From Actinoplanes solisilvae (GTDB lineage Bacteria > Actinomycetota > Actinomycetes > Mycobacteriales > Micromonosporaceae), in contig NZ_RJAC01000024.1 in assembly GCF_003999975.1 (NCBI RefSeq), forward strand, positions 1 to 64,000: a stretch of DNA of 64,000 nt. The letters run 5' to 3'. The notes beneath the pieces are model-generated. The model did no database searches and had not been told where the DNA came from. It saw only the letters and a list, made by a program, of their open reading frames with translations. The translations under genes were made by a program, and so were the position numbers. Of this stretch, positions 39,711 to 48,236 are shown one piece after another; position 1 is the stretch's first letter; the number at the start of each line of letters is the position of its first letter.

Positions 39711-41024
39711 GTGTCCCGCTTCGCGCCACGCACACTGCTCACCGACGCCTCCCTGGCGCTGGTCCTGCTCGGGCTGACCATCGGGCCCGCCCTGGTGAGC
39801 CGATCGCTGGGCGTGCAGAAACCGACCATGCCGACCGACGTCCCCTGGTGGCTGCTCGCCGGGCTGGTGGTCGCCGGCTTGTTGATCAGACAGCCGTATC
39901 CCTTCGTGGCGCTGGCCCTCACCGGGGTGGGAACGCTCGGTCACCTGGCGGGCCACACCAAGTTCCAGCTCCTCGACCTCGCGCTGCCCCTGACGCTCTA
40001 CACCGTGGCCACTGTCGCCCGGCGCCGTCGCGTCGCCCTCGCCGTGCTGGGCGTCGTGATGGCACTGACCTACGCGGCGATGCTGAGCGGCCGGATCCTC
40101 GAACAGCAGGCGGCGGAGCGATCCGACAAGGCGGTCCGGCTGGAGGCGGAGTTCGGGCCGGCCGGCCAGCCGGTCAAGAAGGCGACCGCGGCAAGGGTCG
40201 GAGGTGTGCTCACCGACATCACGATCGACACGAGCCAGGCGGTCCTCGAGATGTGGCTGCTGCTGGTCGCGGCGTTCGCCGTCGGCGACGGGGTGCGGAG
40301 CCGTCGTGCGCACCTCGCGGCCGTCGAGCAACGCACCGCCGACCTCGCCCGGCAGGAGCGGCAACGAGCCGCTTTGGCGGTCGCCGCCGAACGGGCCCGC
40401 ATCACCCGCGATCTGCACGACGTGGTGGCGCACGGAATGTCGGTGATGGTGGTTCAGGCGCAGGGTGCGGCCGCCGCCCTCAACCGGCACCCCGAGCGGG
40501 CCGCGACCGCGCTGGAGCACGTGATCGACACCGGCCGGTCATCGCTGGCCGAGATGCGCCGGCTGCTGGCCGCCGGGCGCACCGAGCCGGCCGATGACGT
40601 GCGGCTCGCCCCGCTACCCGGAGTCGGCGCCGTGCCGTCGCTCGTCGACCAGCTGCGGTCCGCGGGCATGCGGATCAGCCTGTCGATCGAGGGCGTGCCC
40701 GATGTGGTGCCGGCCGCGGTCGACCTGTCCGCCTACCGCATCGTGCAGGAGGCCTTGACCAACACCCTCAAGCACGCGGGCCGTGACGCCGGCGCACGGG
40801 TTCGGCTGGAGTTCGATCCACGTTGCCTGCGTGTCGAGGTGGCCGACGACGGCGCCGGGCCGGCCGAGCAGTCCGAGACGCACGGCAACGGATTGCGGGG
40901 CATCGCGGAGCGGGTCGCCATGCTCGGCGGTGTTCTGGAGAGCGGGCGCGGCGACGGGTCCGGGTTCCGGCTGTCCGTGACGCTGCCCCTGCCGGCGCCC
41001 GCCACCCTCGCGGTGGACCGATGA
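39711..41024 (+). CDS. Sensor histidine kinase (NarL-type, HisKA_3)
   Basis: 437 residues from GTG 39711. About five N-terminal helices form a membrane sensor with little extracellular sequence. HisKA_3 follows, with phospho-acceptor His236 in ARITRDLHDVVAHGMSVM, then a HATPase_c with ALTNTLKHAG (N box) and VADDGAG (G1). TACGAT at 39699-39704 lies 6 nt before the GTG, and GGAGG is only 1 nt from it, so the transcript is probably leaderless. It overlaps the response regulator by 4 bp and is divergent from the MacAB-like operon. Confidence 0.9.
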   Translation: MSRFAPRTLLTDASLALVLLGLTIGPALVSRSLGVQKPTMPTDVPWWLLAGLVVAGLLIRQPYPFVALALTGVGTLGHLAGHTKFQLLDLALPLTLYTVATVARRRRVALAVLGVVMALTYAAMLSGRILEQQAAERSDKAVRLEAEFGPAGQPVKKATAARVGGVLTDITIDTSQAVLEMWLLLVAAFAVGDGVRSRRAHLAAVEQRTADLARQERQRAALAVAAERARITRDLHDVVAHGMSVMVVQAQGAAAALNRHPERAATALEHVIDTGRSSLAEMRRLLAAGRTEPADDVRLAPLPGVGAVPSLVDQLRSAGMRISLSIEGVPDVVPAAVDLSAYRIVQEALTNTLKHAGRDAGARVRLEFDPRCLRVEVADDGAGPAEQSETHGNGLRGIAERVAMLGGVLESGRGDGSGFRLSVTLPLPAPATLAVDR

Positions 41025-41686
41025 GCTTGCGGGTGGTCGTGGTCGACGACCAGACGCTGGTCCGCACCGGGTTCCGGCTGGTGCTCGACGAGACCGACGA
41101 CATCGAGGTGGTCGGCGAGGCCGCCGACGGGGCGCGGGCGCTCCAAGTCGTGGCGCTCACCCGGCCCGACGTGGTGCTGATGGACGTACGCATGCCGGGG
41201 TTGGACGGCATCGAGACCACCCGCCGCATCCGGTCCGGCGCGCATCCGGCCAAGGTGATCATCCTGACCACCTTCGACCTCGACGAGTACGTGCTCGCGG
41301 GTCTCCGCGCCGGGGCGAGCGGCTTCCTGCTCAAGGACGCACTCGCCGCCGACCTCGTCTCGGCGGTACGGGTCGTGGCGGCCGGCGAGGCGGTGGTGGC
41401 GCCCAGCGTGACCCGGCGGCTGATCGCGCACTACCTCGGCAACACGCCCGTCCGGCCGGCCGCCGATCAGCGGCTGGCCGTTCTCACCGAGCGCGAGCGG
41501 CAGGTGCTCGCCCTGGTCGCCCAAGGTCTGTCCAACGCCGAGATCGCCACATCACTGGTCCTCTCCGAGAGCACAGTGAAGACGCACATCAGCCGCGTCC
41601 TGGCCAAACTCGACCTTCGCGACCGGGTGCAGGCGGTGATCCTCGGCTACGAGTGCGGGCTGGCCGGCAACCACTCGAGTCGCTAG
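41021..41686 (+). CDS. NarL/FixJ-family response regulator
   Basis: 221 residues. Receiver domain with VVVVDDQTLVRTG, phospho-acceptor Asp55 in VVLMDVRMPG, Thr in ILTTFD and Lys in LLKDA. The C-terminal LuxR-type HTH is LTERERQVLALVAQGLSNAEI...SESTVKTHISRVLAKL. ATG overlaps the kinase stop (ATGA), so the pair is co-translated. The closest candidate target is the divergent ABC efflux operon. No operator repeat could be assigned. Confidence 0.93.
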   Translation: MSLRVVVVDDQTLVRTGFRLVLDETDDIEVVGEAADGARALQVVALTRPDVVLMDVRMPGLDGIETTRRIRSGAHPAKVIILTTFDLDEYVLAGLRAGASGFLLKDALAADLVSAVRVVAAGEAVVAPSVTRRLIAHYLGNTPVRPAADQRLAVLTERERQVLALVAQGLSNAEIATSLVLSESTVKTHISRVLAKLDLRDRVQAVILGYECGLAGNHSSR

Positions 41687-41723
41687 TCCGTACGCGACAG
41701 TGCCGGCCTGGCCAAGTCGCTAT

Positions 41724-41734
41724 ATACTGAGTAT
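41724..41734. promoter_or_regulatory. Short inverted repeat before the padR gene
   Basis: ATACTGAGTAT is a perfect 5-1-5 palindrome in an AT-rich stretch (TATATACTGAGTATTATTCT) about 30 bp before the PadR start, unusual in this GC-rich region. PadR repressors usually autoregulate through palindromes near their promoter, so this is the likely operator. The site also holds possible -10 sequences (TATACT at 41723-41728). Confidence 0.5.
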
Positions 41735-41764
41735 TATTCTCGGCATGATACGTAGGATTTCGTC

Positions 41765-42373
41765 ATGAGCGTCCGGCACGCTCTGCTGGCATTGCTGGCT
41801 GAAGGGCCGAAATACGGGCTTCAGCTGCGCGAGGAGTTCGAGGCGCGCACCGGAGAGGTCTGGCCGCTGAACGTCGGGCAGGTCTACACCACCCTCCAGC
41901 GCCTGGAACGCGACGGCCTGGTCGAGTCCGACGGCGAACCCGACGCCGGCCCGCAGAAGAGCTTCCGCATCACCGAGGGCGGCGAGGGCGAGCTGACCGG
42001 CTGGCTGCGGACCCCGCCCGACCTGTCCAGCCCACCCCGTGACGAGCTGGTCATCAAGGTGCTTGTCGCCGTCCGCGTCCCGGGCGTCGACGTGCACGAG
42101 GTCATCCAGTCGCACCGGCGCTACCTGGTCGAGCTGATGCAGCAGTGGACCCGGCTCAAGGACGACGAGGCCGACTTCGACCTGAGCGTCGCCCTCGTGG
42201 TCGACGCCGAACTGTTCCGTCTCGACTCGGTCATCCGCTGGCTCGACACCGCCGACGGACGTCTGCGCCGGGCCGCGGCCGACGGTCCGGCCCCGGCCCC
42301 GGCCCCCGCCGCTGCCGCTGCCGCAACCGCAGCCGTGCCGAGGCTGCGCCGCCGGATCGGGGCGCGGCGATGA
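41765..42373 (+). CDS. PadR-family transcriptional regulator
   Basis: 202 residues. N-terminal winged helix typical of PadR: HALLALLAEGPKYGLQLREEFEARTG, WPLNVGQVYTTLQRLERDGLVES, then a C-terminal Vir_C-like helical dimerisation region and an Ala/Pro-rich tail. PadR proteins usually repress an adjacent ABC transporter until a toxic ligand binds. The stop overlaps the ATPase start (ATGA), tying it to that transporter. Confidence 0.9.
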   Translation: MSVRHALLALLAEGPKYGLQLREEFEARTGEVWPLNVGQVYTTLQRLERDGLVESDGEPDAGPQKSFRITEGGEGELTGWLRTPPDLSSPPRDELVIKVLVAVRVPGVDVHEVIQSHRRYLVELMQQWTRLKDDEADFDLSVALVVDAELFRLDSVIRWLDTADGRLRRAAADGPAPAPAPAAAAAATAAVPRLRRRIGARR

Positions 42374-43092
42374 GCGTCCTCGAGTTACGCGACGTGTCCA
42401 AGATCCACGGCAGCGGCGCCGCCCAGGTCACAGCCCTGCGCAACGTCGACCTGAGCGTCGGCCCGGGTGAGATGGTCGCGGTGATGGGCCCCAGCGGCTC
42501 GGGCAAGAGCACCCTGCTGACGATCGCCGGCAGCCTCGAGTCCCCCACCGACGGCGAGGTGCTGATCTCCGGCAACGCCCTGTCCACGATGTCGGCCGAC
42601 GAACTGGCCGCCCTGCGCCGCCGCTCGATCGGCTATGTCTTCCAGGATTTCAATCTGCTGCCCGGCCTGACCGCGGCCGAGAACGTGGCGCTGCCGCTGG
42701 AGCTCGACGGCACCTCCGCCCGCCGCGCCCGGGCCGCCGGCCTGCTCGCCCTGCAACGCCTCGACCTCGCCGACCGCGCCGGGCACTTCCCCGACCAGCT
42801 CTCCGGCGGCGAGCGCCAGCGGGTCGCCATCGCCCGGGCCGTGGTCGGTGAACGCCGGCTCCTGCTCGCCGACGAGCCGACCGGCGCCCTCGACTCGTCC
42901 ACCGGCGAGGCGGTGATGCGGCTGATCCGGTCCGCCTGCAAGCAGGGCGTGGCCGCCGTCGTGGTCACCCACGACGCACAGGCGGCCTCCTGGGCCGATC
43001 GGGTCGTGTTCCTGCGCGACGGCCGGGTCACCGACGGCACGGCCACGCCACCCGGTCCCGAGTCGCTGCTCGCCCCAGGACCGGGCCGATGA
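42370..43092 (+). CDS. ABC transporter ATPase (MacB/LolD type)
   Basis: 240 residues with Walker A GPSGSGKSTLL, Q-loop YVFQDFNLLPGL, signature LSGGERQRVAIARAVV, Walker B LLLADEPTGALD and the switch His in VVVTHDAQAAS. Overlaps both padR and the permease gene by 4 bp. With the large FtsX-like protein it forms an export or stress-response ABC system, separate from the one at 36061-39582. Confidence 0.93.
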   Translation: MSVLELRDVSKIHGSGAAQVTALRNVDLSVGPGEMVAVMGPSGSGKSTLLTIAGSLESPTDGEVLISGNALSTMSADELAALRRRSIGYVFQDFNLLPGLTAAENVALPLELDGTSARRARAAGLLALQRLDLADRAGHFPDQLSGGERQRVAIARAVVGERRLLLADEPTGALDSSTGEAVMRLIRSACKQGVAAVVVTHDAQAASWADRVVFLRDGRVTDGTATPPGPESLLAPGPGR

Positions 43093-45515
43093 ACATGGCT
43101 GCGCGGCGGGCGATCGTACGGTGGGCCTGGCGTTTGCTGCGTCGTGAGTGGCGCCAGCAGGCACTTGTGCTCGCGCTGCTGACGGTGGCCGTAGCGGCGA
43201 CCGTGTTCGGCCTCGCTGCGGCCGCGAACACGCCGGCCTCCCCCGCCGCCACCTTCGGCGACGCCACCTTCCGGGTCGGACTCGACGGCTCCGATCCCCA
43301 CGTCGCCGCCCTGCGAGCGGCCTATCCCCTCGCCGAGCTCATCGAGCATCGCAAAGTCGCCGTTCCCGGGTCGGCAACCCCTCTCGACGTACGCGGCCAA
43401 GCGCCGGACGGCCCCCTCGGCGCACCCATGCTGCGGCTGACCGACGGCCGTTACCCAAGCGGCGCGGGCGAGGTCGCGATCACCGCCCGCACGGCGAGCC
43501 TGCTCGACCTGCGGCTGGGCGAGGTGTGGCGGCCGTCCGGCCAGAACTGGACGGTGGTCGGCGTGGTGGAGAACCCGCTCGACCTGCTCGACAACTTCGC
43601 CCTGGTCGCCCCCGGACTGCCCGGCCCGCTCAACCGCGCCGTCCTCCTGGTCCAGGCCACCCGCGCCCAGTTCACCGCGGTTCCCCGGCCGGACGGGGCA
43701 ACCGTCGACTTCCGCCCTGCCGAAGAGACCACCGCGGCCGCCCTGGCCGTCCTCGTTCTCGCCACCGTCGGGCTGCTGTTCGTCGGCCTGCTCGCGGCGG
43801 CCGGCTTCACCGTGCTGGCCCAGCGCCGCCTGCGCGCCCTCGGCATGCTCGGCGCCATCGGCGCCCGCCCCCGCCACCTGCGCCTGGTGACACAGGCCAA
43901 CGGCGCGCTGGTCGGCCTGGCCGCGGCGCTCGGCGGCGGCCTTCTCGGCCTCGCCGCCTGGCTGGCCCTCAGCTCCAGCATCGAAGGCATCGTCGAGCAC
44001 CGCATCAATCGTCTTCACCTGCCCGGGCGCGAGATCGCGGTCGCCCTGCTGCTGGCGTTCGTCACCGCCGTGCTGGCTGCCTGGTGGCCGGCCCGTGCCG
44101 TGGCGCGGGTGCCGATCGTGGCGGCGCTGTCCGACCGTCCCCCGCAGCCGCGCCCCGCGCATCGGTTCGCGCTCGTCGGCCTCCTTCTCGTCGCGGCCGG
44201 CATCGCCCTGCTCGTCGTCTCCCGGCACAACCGGCCGCCGCTGATCGTCGGCGGGATCGCCGCCACCGCCGTCGGCATGCTCCTGCTCGCGCCGCTCGGC
44301 GTGGTGGCGCTGGGCACGATCGCCCGCGCCTGCCCGGTCGGCGTCCGGCTGGCGCTGCGCGACCTCGGGCGCTACCGGGCCCGGTCGGGCGCCGCGCTGG
44401 CGGCGATCTCGCTGGCCACCGGCATCGCGGCCGCCGTCGTGATCAGCGCCGGCGCGTCCCAGGCCGCCGACGCCGCCTCGCCGGAGAGCGGCAACCTGCC
44501 CGTCGACCAACTCGTCGTCTGGCTCTCCCCCGAGAAGATCCAGGGCCCGGTGCCTCAGCTCACCGGCCCCGATCTGAGCGCCGCCGAAGCCGGAGCCCGA
44601 GCCGTCGGCAACGCCGTGCAGGCCGGACCACTGCTGCCCCTGACCGGCGCACTCAGCCCGGACGCGCGGGTCCAGACCGGCTCCGGTAACACCGTGAGCG
44701 GCAAATCGGTCGCCGTCCTGGCCATCCCCGACCCGGTGGAGGGCGGTGGCAACCAGTACCGCGGCGACCGGATGATCCCGCTCCTGGTCGCCACCCCGGA
44801 ACTGCTGCGGACGTACGGCATCGACCTCGCCACCATCGACCCGGCCGCCGAAGTCCTCACCTCGCTGGCCGACCTGTCCGGCTACGAGCTGCTCGACGGC
44901 GCCGCCCGGCCACGTCAGTGGCAGCCGAGAACGCAACGGGTGACGCTGCCCGCCTACACCTCGGCGCCGACCGTGCTGCTCACCGACCGCGGCATGCGGG
45001 CGATGCGATTCGGCCCCACCACCGTCGGATGGCTGCTCCAGGCGCCGCGACCGCTGACCGCCGCCGACATTGACAAGGCGCAGGCGACCGCCATCGCCAC
45101 GGGCCTCACCATCGAGACCCGGCCGCTCGCGTCCGACCTGTCGAAGCTGCGGGCCGGCGCGACCGGTATCGGTCTCGCCGTGGCGCTCGGCGTGCTGGCC
45201 ATGACCGTCGGCCTGATCCGCGGCGAAGGCGCCCGCGACCTGCGCACACTGACCGCCAACGGCGCCGGCCGCCGCACCCGCCGGATCCTGGTCGCGTCGA
45301 CCGCGGCCGCGCTCGGTGTCGTCGGCGCTCTGCTCGGCGCGGGCGGCGCCTATGCGGCCCAGATCGCCTGGCACTATGAGCACCTGCGCCGGCTGGCCGA
45401 GGTGCCGTACACCCCGCTGGCCATCCTGGTCGCCGGTCTCCCGCTCGCCGGCGCCGCAGCCGGCTGGCTGCTGTCCGGTCGCACTCCCCCGGTAATCGCC
45501 CGAACGCCGCTGTAG
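43089..45515 (+). CDS. FtsX-family ABC transporter permease, long form
   Basis: 808 residues: an N-terminal helix, an extracellular domain, three helices (residues about 215-340), a central helix pair, a second extracellular domain and three C-terminal helices. This is the duplicated FtsX arrangement of BceB- or LolC-like permeases. TVLAQRRLRALGMLGAIGARPRHL is the conserved FtsX coupling segment. Such permeases with PadR and a LolD-like ATPase often give resistance to membrane-active peptides or lipids. No partner lipoprotein or adaptor is encoded here. Confidence 0.87.
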   Translation: MNMAARRAIVRWAWRLLRREWRQQALVLALLTVAVAATVFGLAAAANTPASPAATFGDATFRVGLDGSDPHVAALRAAYPLAELIEHRKVAVPGSATPLDVRGQAPDGPLGAPMLRLTDGRYPSGAGEVAITARTASLLDLRLGEVWRPSGQNWTVVGVVENPLDLLDNFALVAPGLPGPLNRAVLLVQATRAQFTAVPRPDGATVDFRPAEETTAAALAVLVLATVGLLFVGLLAAAGFTVLAQRRLRALGMLGAIGARPRHLRLVTQANGALVGLAAALGGGLLGLAAWLALSSSIEGIVEHRINRLHLPGREIAVALLLAFVTAVLAAWWPARAVARVPIVAALSDRPPQPRPAHRFALVGLLLVAAGIALLVVSRHNRPPLIVGGIAATAVGMLLLAPLGVVALGTIARACPVGVRLALRDLGRYRARSGAALAAISLATGIAAAVVISAGASQAADAASPESGNLPVDQLVVWLSPEKIQGPVPQLTGPDLSAAEAGARAVGNAVQAGPLLPLTGALSPDARVQTGSGNTVSGKSVAVLAIPDPVEGGGNQYRGDRMIPLLVATPELLRTYGIDLATIDPAAEVLTSLADLSGYELLDGAARPRQWQPRTQRVTLPAYTSAPTVLLTDRGMRAMRFGPTTVGWLLQAPRPLTAADIDKAQATAIATGLTIETRPLASDLSKLRAGATGIGLAVALGVLAMTVGLIRGEGARDLRTLTANGAGRRTRRILVASTAAALGVVGALLGAGGAYAAQIAWHYEHLRRLAEVPYTPLAILVAGLPLAGAAAGWLLSGRTPPVIARTPL

Positions 45516-45580
45516 GAACGCCACCATCTCACCGAAGCCCGCGGCGCTCGACATCGGACAGGACACGGTCGCCGGTCACA

Positions 45581-45595
45581 CCTACAAGATGTAGG
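45581..45595. promoter_or_regulatory. Second BlaI-type operator
   Basis: CCTACAAGATGTAGG is a perfect palindrome (6-bp arms, 3-nt centre) sharing the arms of the site at 35990-36006; one flank (A45580) also fits ACCTACA. On the plus strand TAGGAT (45593-45598) in the distal arm makes a -10, exactly as in the dedA site. The promoter would read rightward into a stretch with no intact gene. Confidence 0.65.
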
Positions 45596-45850
45596 ATGTG
45601 TTCAGGTCGGTAGCGTCTGAACCCGGCGGTTGTAAGTGGTCGGCTCACCCCAGAGAACCGCTCCAGATGGGCCGGCCCACCCGCCGACGGCACGGATCAA
45701 CCAGCGACGGCGCCGCCCGGCGATCAAACTACGGCAAGGCAGACCGCCTCGGCGTCGGTGATCGGCCTGGCCACCTTCCCGATCGTGGCCGCCACCGGCC
45801 TCCTCGTACTCGCCCGGACGCTGGAGCTATCGGCGCACCTTCGCCTGACC
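45596..45850 (+). other. Possible decayed gene behind a BlaI-type promoter
   Basis: No complete gene is visible. One frame from about 45655 to 45850 has normal GC-rich codon use and encodes a Thr/Ala/Gln-rich stretch followed by one hydrophobic helix (SVIGLATFPIVAATGLLVLA) and a short basic end. It has no start codon after an in-frame TAG near 45610, and runs into the convergent gene at 45851. This looks like the 3' end of a lost membrane-protein gene. I could not identify the family. Confidence 0.4.
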
Positions 45851-46342
45851 TCAGGACGGCGAGTTCACCGGCCCGGCGGACACCAGCTTGCCGAACTCGG
45901 CCGACAACACGGTGCCGGCGTGACCATTGACGGCGAACGTCTGGTCCGGCTCGTCGGCCAGCGCCAGCGCGACGGTGACCTCACCGTCGGTCACCGTACT
46001 CCGCGCCCCGGCGATCGACGACGCCAGGATGGTGGACGTGCGTTCGCCGCGATCCCGGGCGGCGAGGACGAGCCACCACGCCCCGCCACCGACGACGCCG
46101 ACCAGCACGACCACGGCAGCGGCGATCCAGAAGCCGAGCCGCACACCGTCGAGGCCGCGGCTGCCCGCGTTCACGGCGATCGCGGCGAGGCTGGCACCGA
46201 GCAGCAACCCACCGGCACACGTCCGCGCCGCGCGTTGCCGCACGGCGTTGATCTGCTGCACCCGCACCCGGTCCGGCATGAACCGCAAGTTCACCAGGTT
46301 CCCGGCTCCGGTCCGCACGTTGGCCACTCTCACCCGGACCAC
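45851..46342 (-). CDS. Hypothetical two-helix membrane protein
   Basis: About 163 residues if translation starts at GTG 46342; ATG 46279 (MPDRVRVQQI) would give a shorter form and the frame stays open to 46426. Two adjacent hydrophobic helices (TCAGGLLLGASLAAIAVNA; GFWIAAAVVVLVGVVGGGAW) are followed by a C-terminal soluble part containing ADEPDQTFAVNGHAGTVL. Codon bias supports coding. No family recognised. Convergent with the decayed stretch at 45596-45850 and divergent from the 46497 gene. Confidence 0.55.
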   Translation of the reverse strand: MVRVRVANVRTGAGNLVNLRFMPDRVRVQQINAVRQRAARTCAGGLLLGASLAAIAVNAGSRGLDGVRLGFWIAAAVVVLVGVVGGGAWWLVLAARDRGERTSTILASSIAGARSTVTDGEVTVALALADEPDQTFAVNGHAGTVLSAEFGKLVSAGPVNSPS

Positions 46343-46496
46343 GGTAGACGACCGACCTGCCACCACCGCAAACGCCTGAACGCGACGTCTTCTCGCATTT
46401 GACGTGACACCTGTGACTGGGGGCACAGCGACGCACCTGACATGCTTGCCGCAGTCGCGTCATTGCCTGACGGCCGAACCGGATTGTGGGCAGCGG

Positions 46497-47078
46497 ATGC
46501 TCAACCGCGATCGACGCATCGCCGGCGCAGCCGACCTCGTCGGCGCGGGCTCGGCGATGGCCGTCGGCGTGTTCGGCTGGCTAGCGGCGCACACCCTCAA
46601 CTTCTGGATCATCGCGCACAGTCACCACGGCGCACTCAGTACGACCGAACGACACGTCCACCAGGCCACGGCCGCGGCAACAATCGTCGCCGGCGGCCTG
46701 GCGACGGCGGCATTGGTCACCGCTGCCCTTGTCGGCGGTCACCGCGCCGCACCCCGCCGCTCCACCGTGCACGTCGCTGTCGGCCTTTCCGCCGCGGCGT
46801 TCCTCGGCGCCGACACGATCGAGCACACGCTGCTCGGTATCGACAGCACCCCACCCCAGGCGATCCTGCTCGGCCTGCTCCTGCACGCGGGGTTCGGCGC
46901 CGTCTCGTCGCTCTACTGGCTGCGGTTCACCGACAGCGTCTGTTCACTGGCCACCCCCGCGACGACAAGTCCGGCCGAACCGGCGGCGCGTCCCGAGCCC
47001 GCCGAGCACGAGACCCCGCGCCGGCGGCGACTCGTCTGGGCGTACGCGGTCGCCGGTCGCGCACCTCCCGCCTGCTGA
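46497..47078 (+). CDS. Hypothetical four-helix membrane protein
   Basis: 193 residues from ATG 46497; the frame is open to 46404 but the protein-like sequence starts near MLNRDRRIAGAADLVGAG. Four hydrophobic helices in the first 150 residues contain several His (LAAHTLNFWIIAHSHHG, a segment TTERHVHQAT, LGADTIEHTLLG and a later LLLHAGF), which could bind a metal or haem. The tail is charged and Pro/Glu/Arg rich. I do not recognise the family. Two hairpins follow the stop. Confidence 0.55.
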   Translation: MLNRDRRIAGAADLVGAGSAMAVGVFGWLAAHTLNFWIIAHSHHGALSTTERHVHQATAAATIVAGGLATAALVTAALVGGHRAAPRRSTVHVAVGLSAAAFLGADTIEHTLLGIDSTPPQAILLGLLLHAGFGAVSSLYWLRFTDSVCSLATPATTSPAEPAARPEPAEHETPRRRRLVWAYAVAGRAPPAC

Positions 47079-47099
47079 CGTCATCCACCTTGAGGTCAT

Positions 47100-47117
47100 C
47101 CCGCGGCATGTCGCGGG
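47100..47117. terminator. Hairpin, first of a pair
   Basis: CCCGCG - 6-nt loop - CGCGGG, a perfect 6-bp GC stem 22 bp after the stop at 47078. No T tract follows, as is common for actinobacterial terminators. Together with the hairpin at 47136-47152 it probably ends transcription before the methyltransferase gene. Confidence 0.45.
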
Positions 47118-47135
47118 AGGGCTGAACGCCTGCGT

Positions 47136-47152
47136 CCCGCCATTGCGGCGGG
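47136..47152. terminator. Hairpin, second of a pair
   Basis: CCCGCC - ATTGC - GGCGGG forms a 6-bp GC stem, extendable by GCGT/ACGC with a one-base bulge. It lies 18 bp after the first hairpin, and the two are flanked by copies of GACGTCATCC (47078-47087 and 47163-47172). Confidence 0.45.
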
Positions 47153-47236
47153 CACGCCGTTCGACGTCATCCGGCGGCAGCCGCCGCCATCCTGCCGACC
47201 GCCGTGGCCCTCGAGCGCCGCGGCAGAGGAGCAGAC

Positions 47237-47989
47237 ATGTCAGCACAAGCACGTTCTTCCCGAGCGCAGCGCGCCCAGGTGGTGATCCGCCGCCGCGCCG
47301 GCACCCTGACCCGGGCGATCCAGGTCGCACTTCAGCGCGGCGGCTGGCTCGCCGCCGCCCGCGAGGGCGCCCACCTCGCCGGCGAACTCATCTCCCGCCC
47401 GGCGCACCGATGGTACGAGCAGCGTCTCGAACGCACCTGGACCCTCGACACCCGCACCGACACCGGCGTACCCCACGCGACCCCGCTCGCGAGTTTCGAC
47501 GACGCCGTCGGATACTCGCCGATCCCGATCCACCACTTCCGGCGGCTGCTACGCCGCCTGCCGCTCGACACACCACAGGACTACACCTTCGTCGATCTCG
47601 GCTGCGGCAAAGGCCGAACCCTCGTCCTGGCTGCCCGGCACGGCTTCCGTCACGTCATCGGCGTCGAACTGGACACCCGGCTCAGCGACATCGCCCGCAC
47701 CAACGCGGCCGCGGCTCCCACCGCCGACACCGACGTCACGGTGCACAACCTCGACGCCGCCACCTACGACTGGCCGGCCACCCCAACGGTGATCTTCCTG
47801 TTCAACCCGTTCGGCGCCGACACGCTGAACGCGGTCGTCACGAACGTCGTCAAGTCACTCGACGCGGCGCCGCGTCAGGTGGTCATCGCCTACTTCAACC
47901 CCGTTCACGATGAGGTCCTCGAGACGTACCCGACGCTGCGCCGGACCGCCCACGCACGACATTGGACGATCTACGAATCGGTGATCTGA
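47237..47989 (+). CDS. SAM-dependent methyltransferase (class I)
   Basis: 250 residues, ATG 47237 behind GAGGAG. The class I Rossmann motif I is FVDLGCGKGRTLVLAA, with acidic HVIGVELD as motif II and VIFLFNPFGA as the post-motif (NPFG in place of NPPY/DPP). N-terminal ~70 residues are basic and unmatched. Its gene ends in a strong terminator. Substrate unknown; the family includes proteins annotated only as class I SAM-dependent methyltransferase. Confidence 0.8.
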   Translation: MSAQARSSRAQRAQVVIRRRAGTLTRAIQVALQRGGWLAAAREGAHLAGELISRPAHRWYEQRLERTWTLDTRTDTGVPHATPLASFDDAVGYSPIPIHHFRRLLRRLPLDTPQDYTFVDLGCGKGRTLVLAARHGFRHVIGVELDTRLSDIARTNAAAAPTADTDVTVHNLDAATYDWPATPTVIFLFNPFGADTLNAVVTNVVKSLDAAPRQVVIAYFNPVHDEVLETYPTLRRTAHARHWTIYESVI

Positions 47990-47996
47990 CCGGGAC

Positions 47997-48029
47997 GCGC
48001 CCCCGCGTTCCGCGAGTTCGCGGGGGCGC
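47997..48029. terminator. Strong GC hairpin terminator after the methyltransferase gene
   Basis: GCGCCCCCGCG pairs perfectly with CGCGGGGGCGC across an 11-nt loop, starting 8 bp after the TGA at 47987-47989. There is no T run, but the stem is very stable, as expected for a high-GC actinobacterium. Confidence 0.75.
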
Positions 48030-48236
48030 CCTCTCCTCATGTCAGCGCCCAGCGATCGGTATCTCGATCGGCGCCGCCCGCGGGCACCCGGATCAGTCAC
48101 CGGGCAGGCGAATTACCGGGTGGCCGGGCCGCGGCGGCAAATGTCCGGCGGTGGCTCGGGATACATGGTGGCGGCCGAGGTGAGGTCCGGTTACAAATGG
48201 TCTGAGATTCGCGACGGCCGGACGGATCGGTGTGCG

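Noticed and set aside
42633-45566. Long minus-strand frame opposite the ATPase and FtsX permease
   Set aside because: Gln/Gly/Arg-rich shadow; the plus strand has Walker motifs and membrane helices.
48001-48236. Longer N-terminus (from 48039) for the glycosyltransferase
   Set aside because: The GT-B fold begins exactly at ATG 48237 (MRILTATIDAGG); the upstream stretch is Arg-rich and unlike the family.
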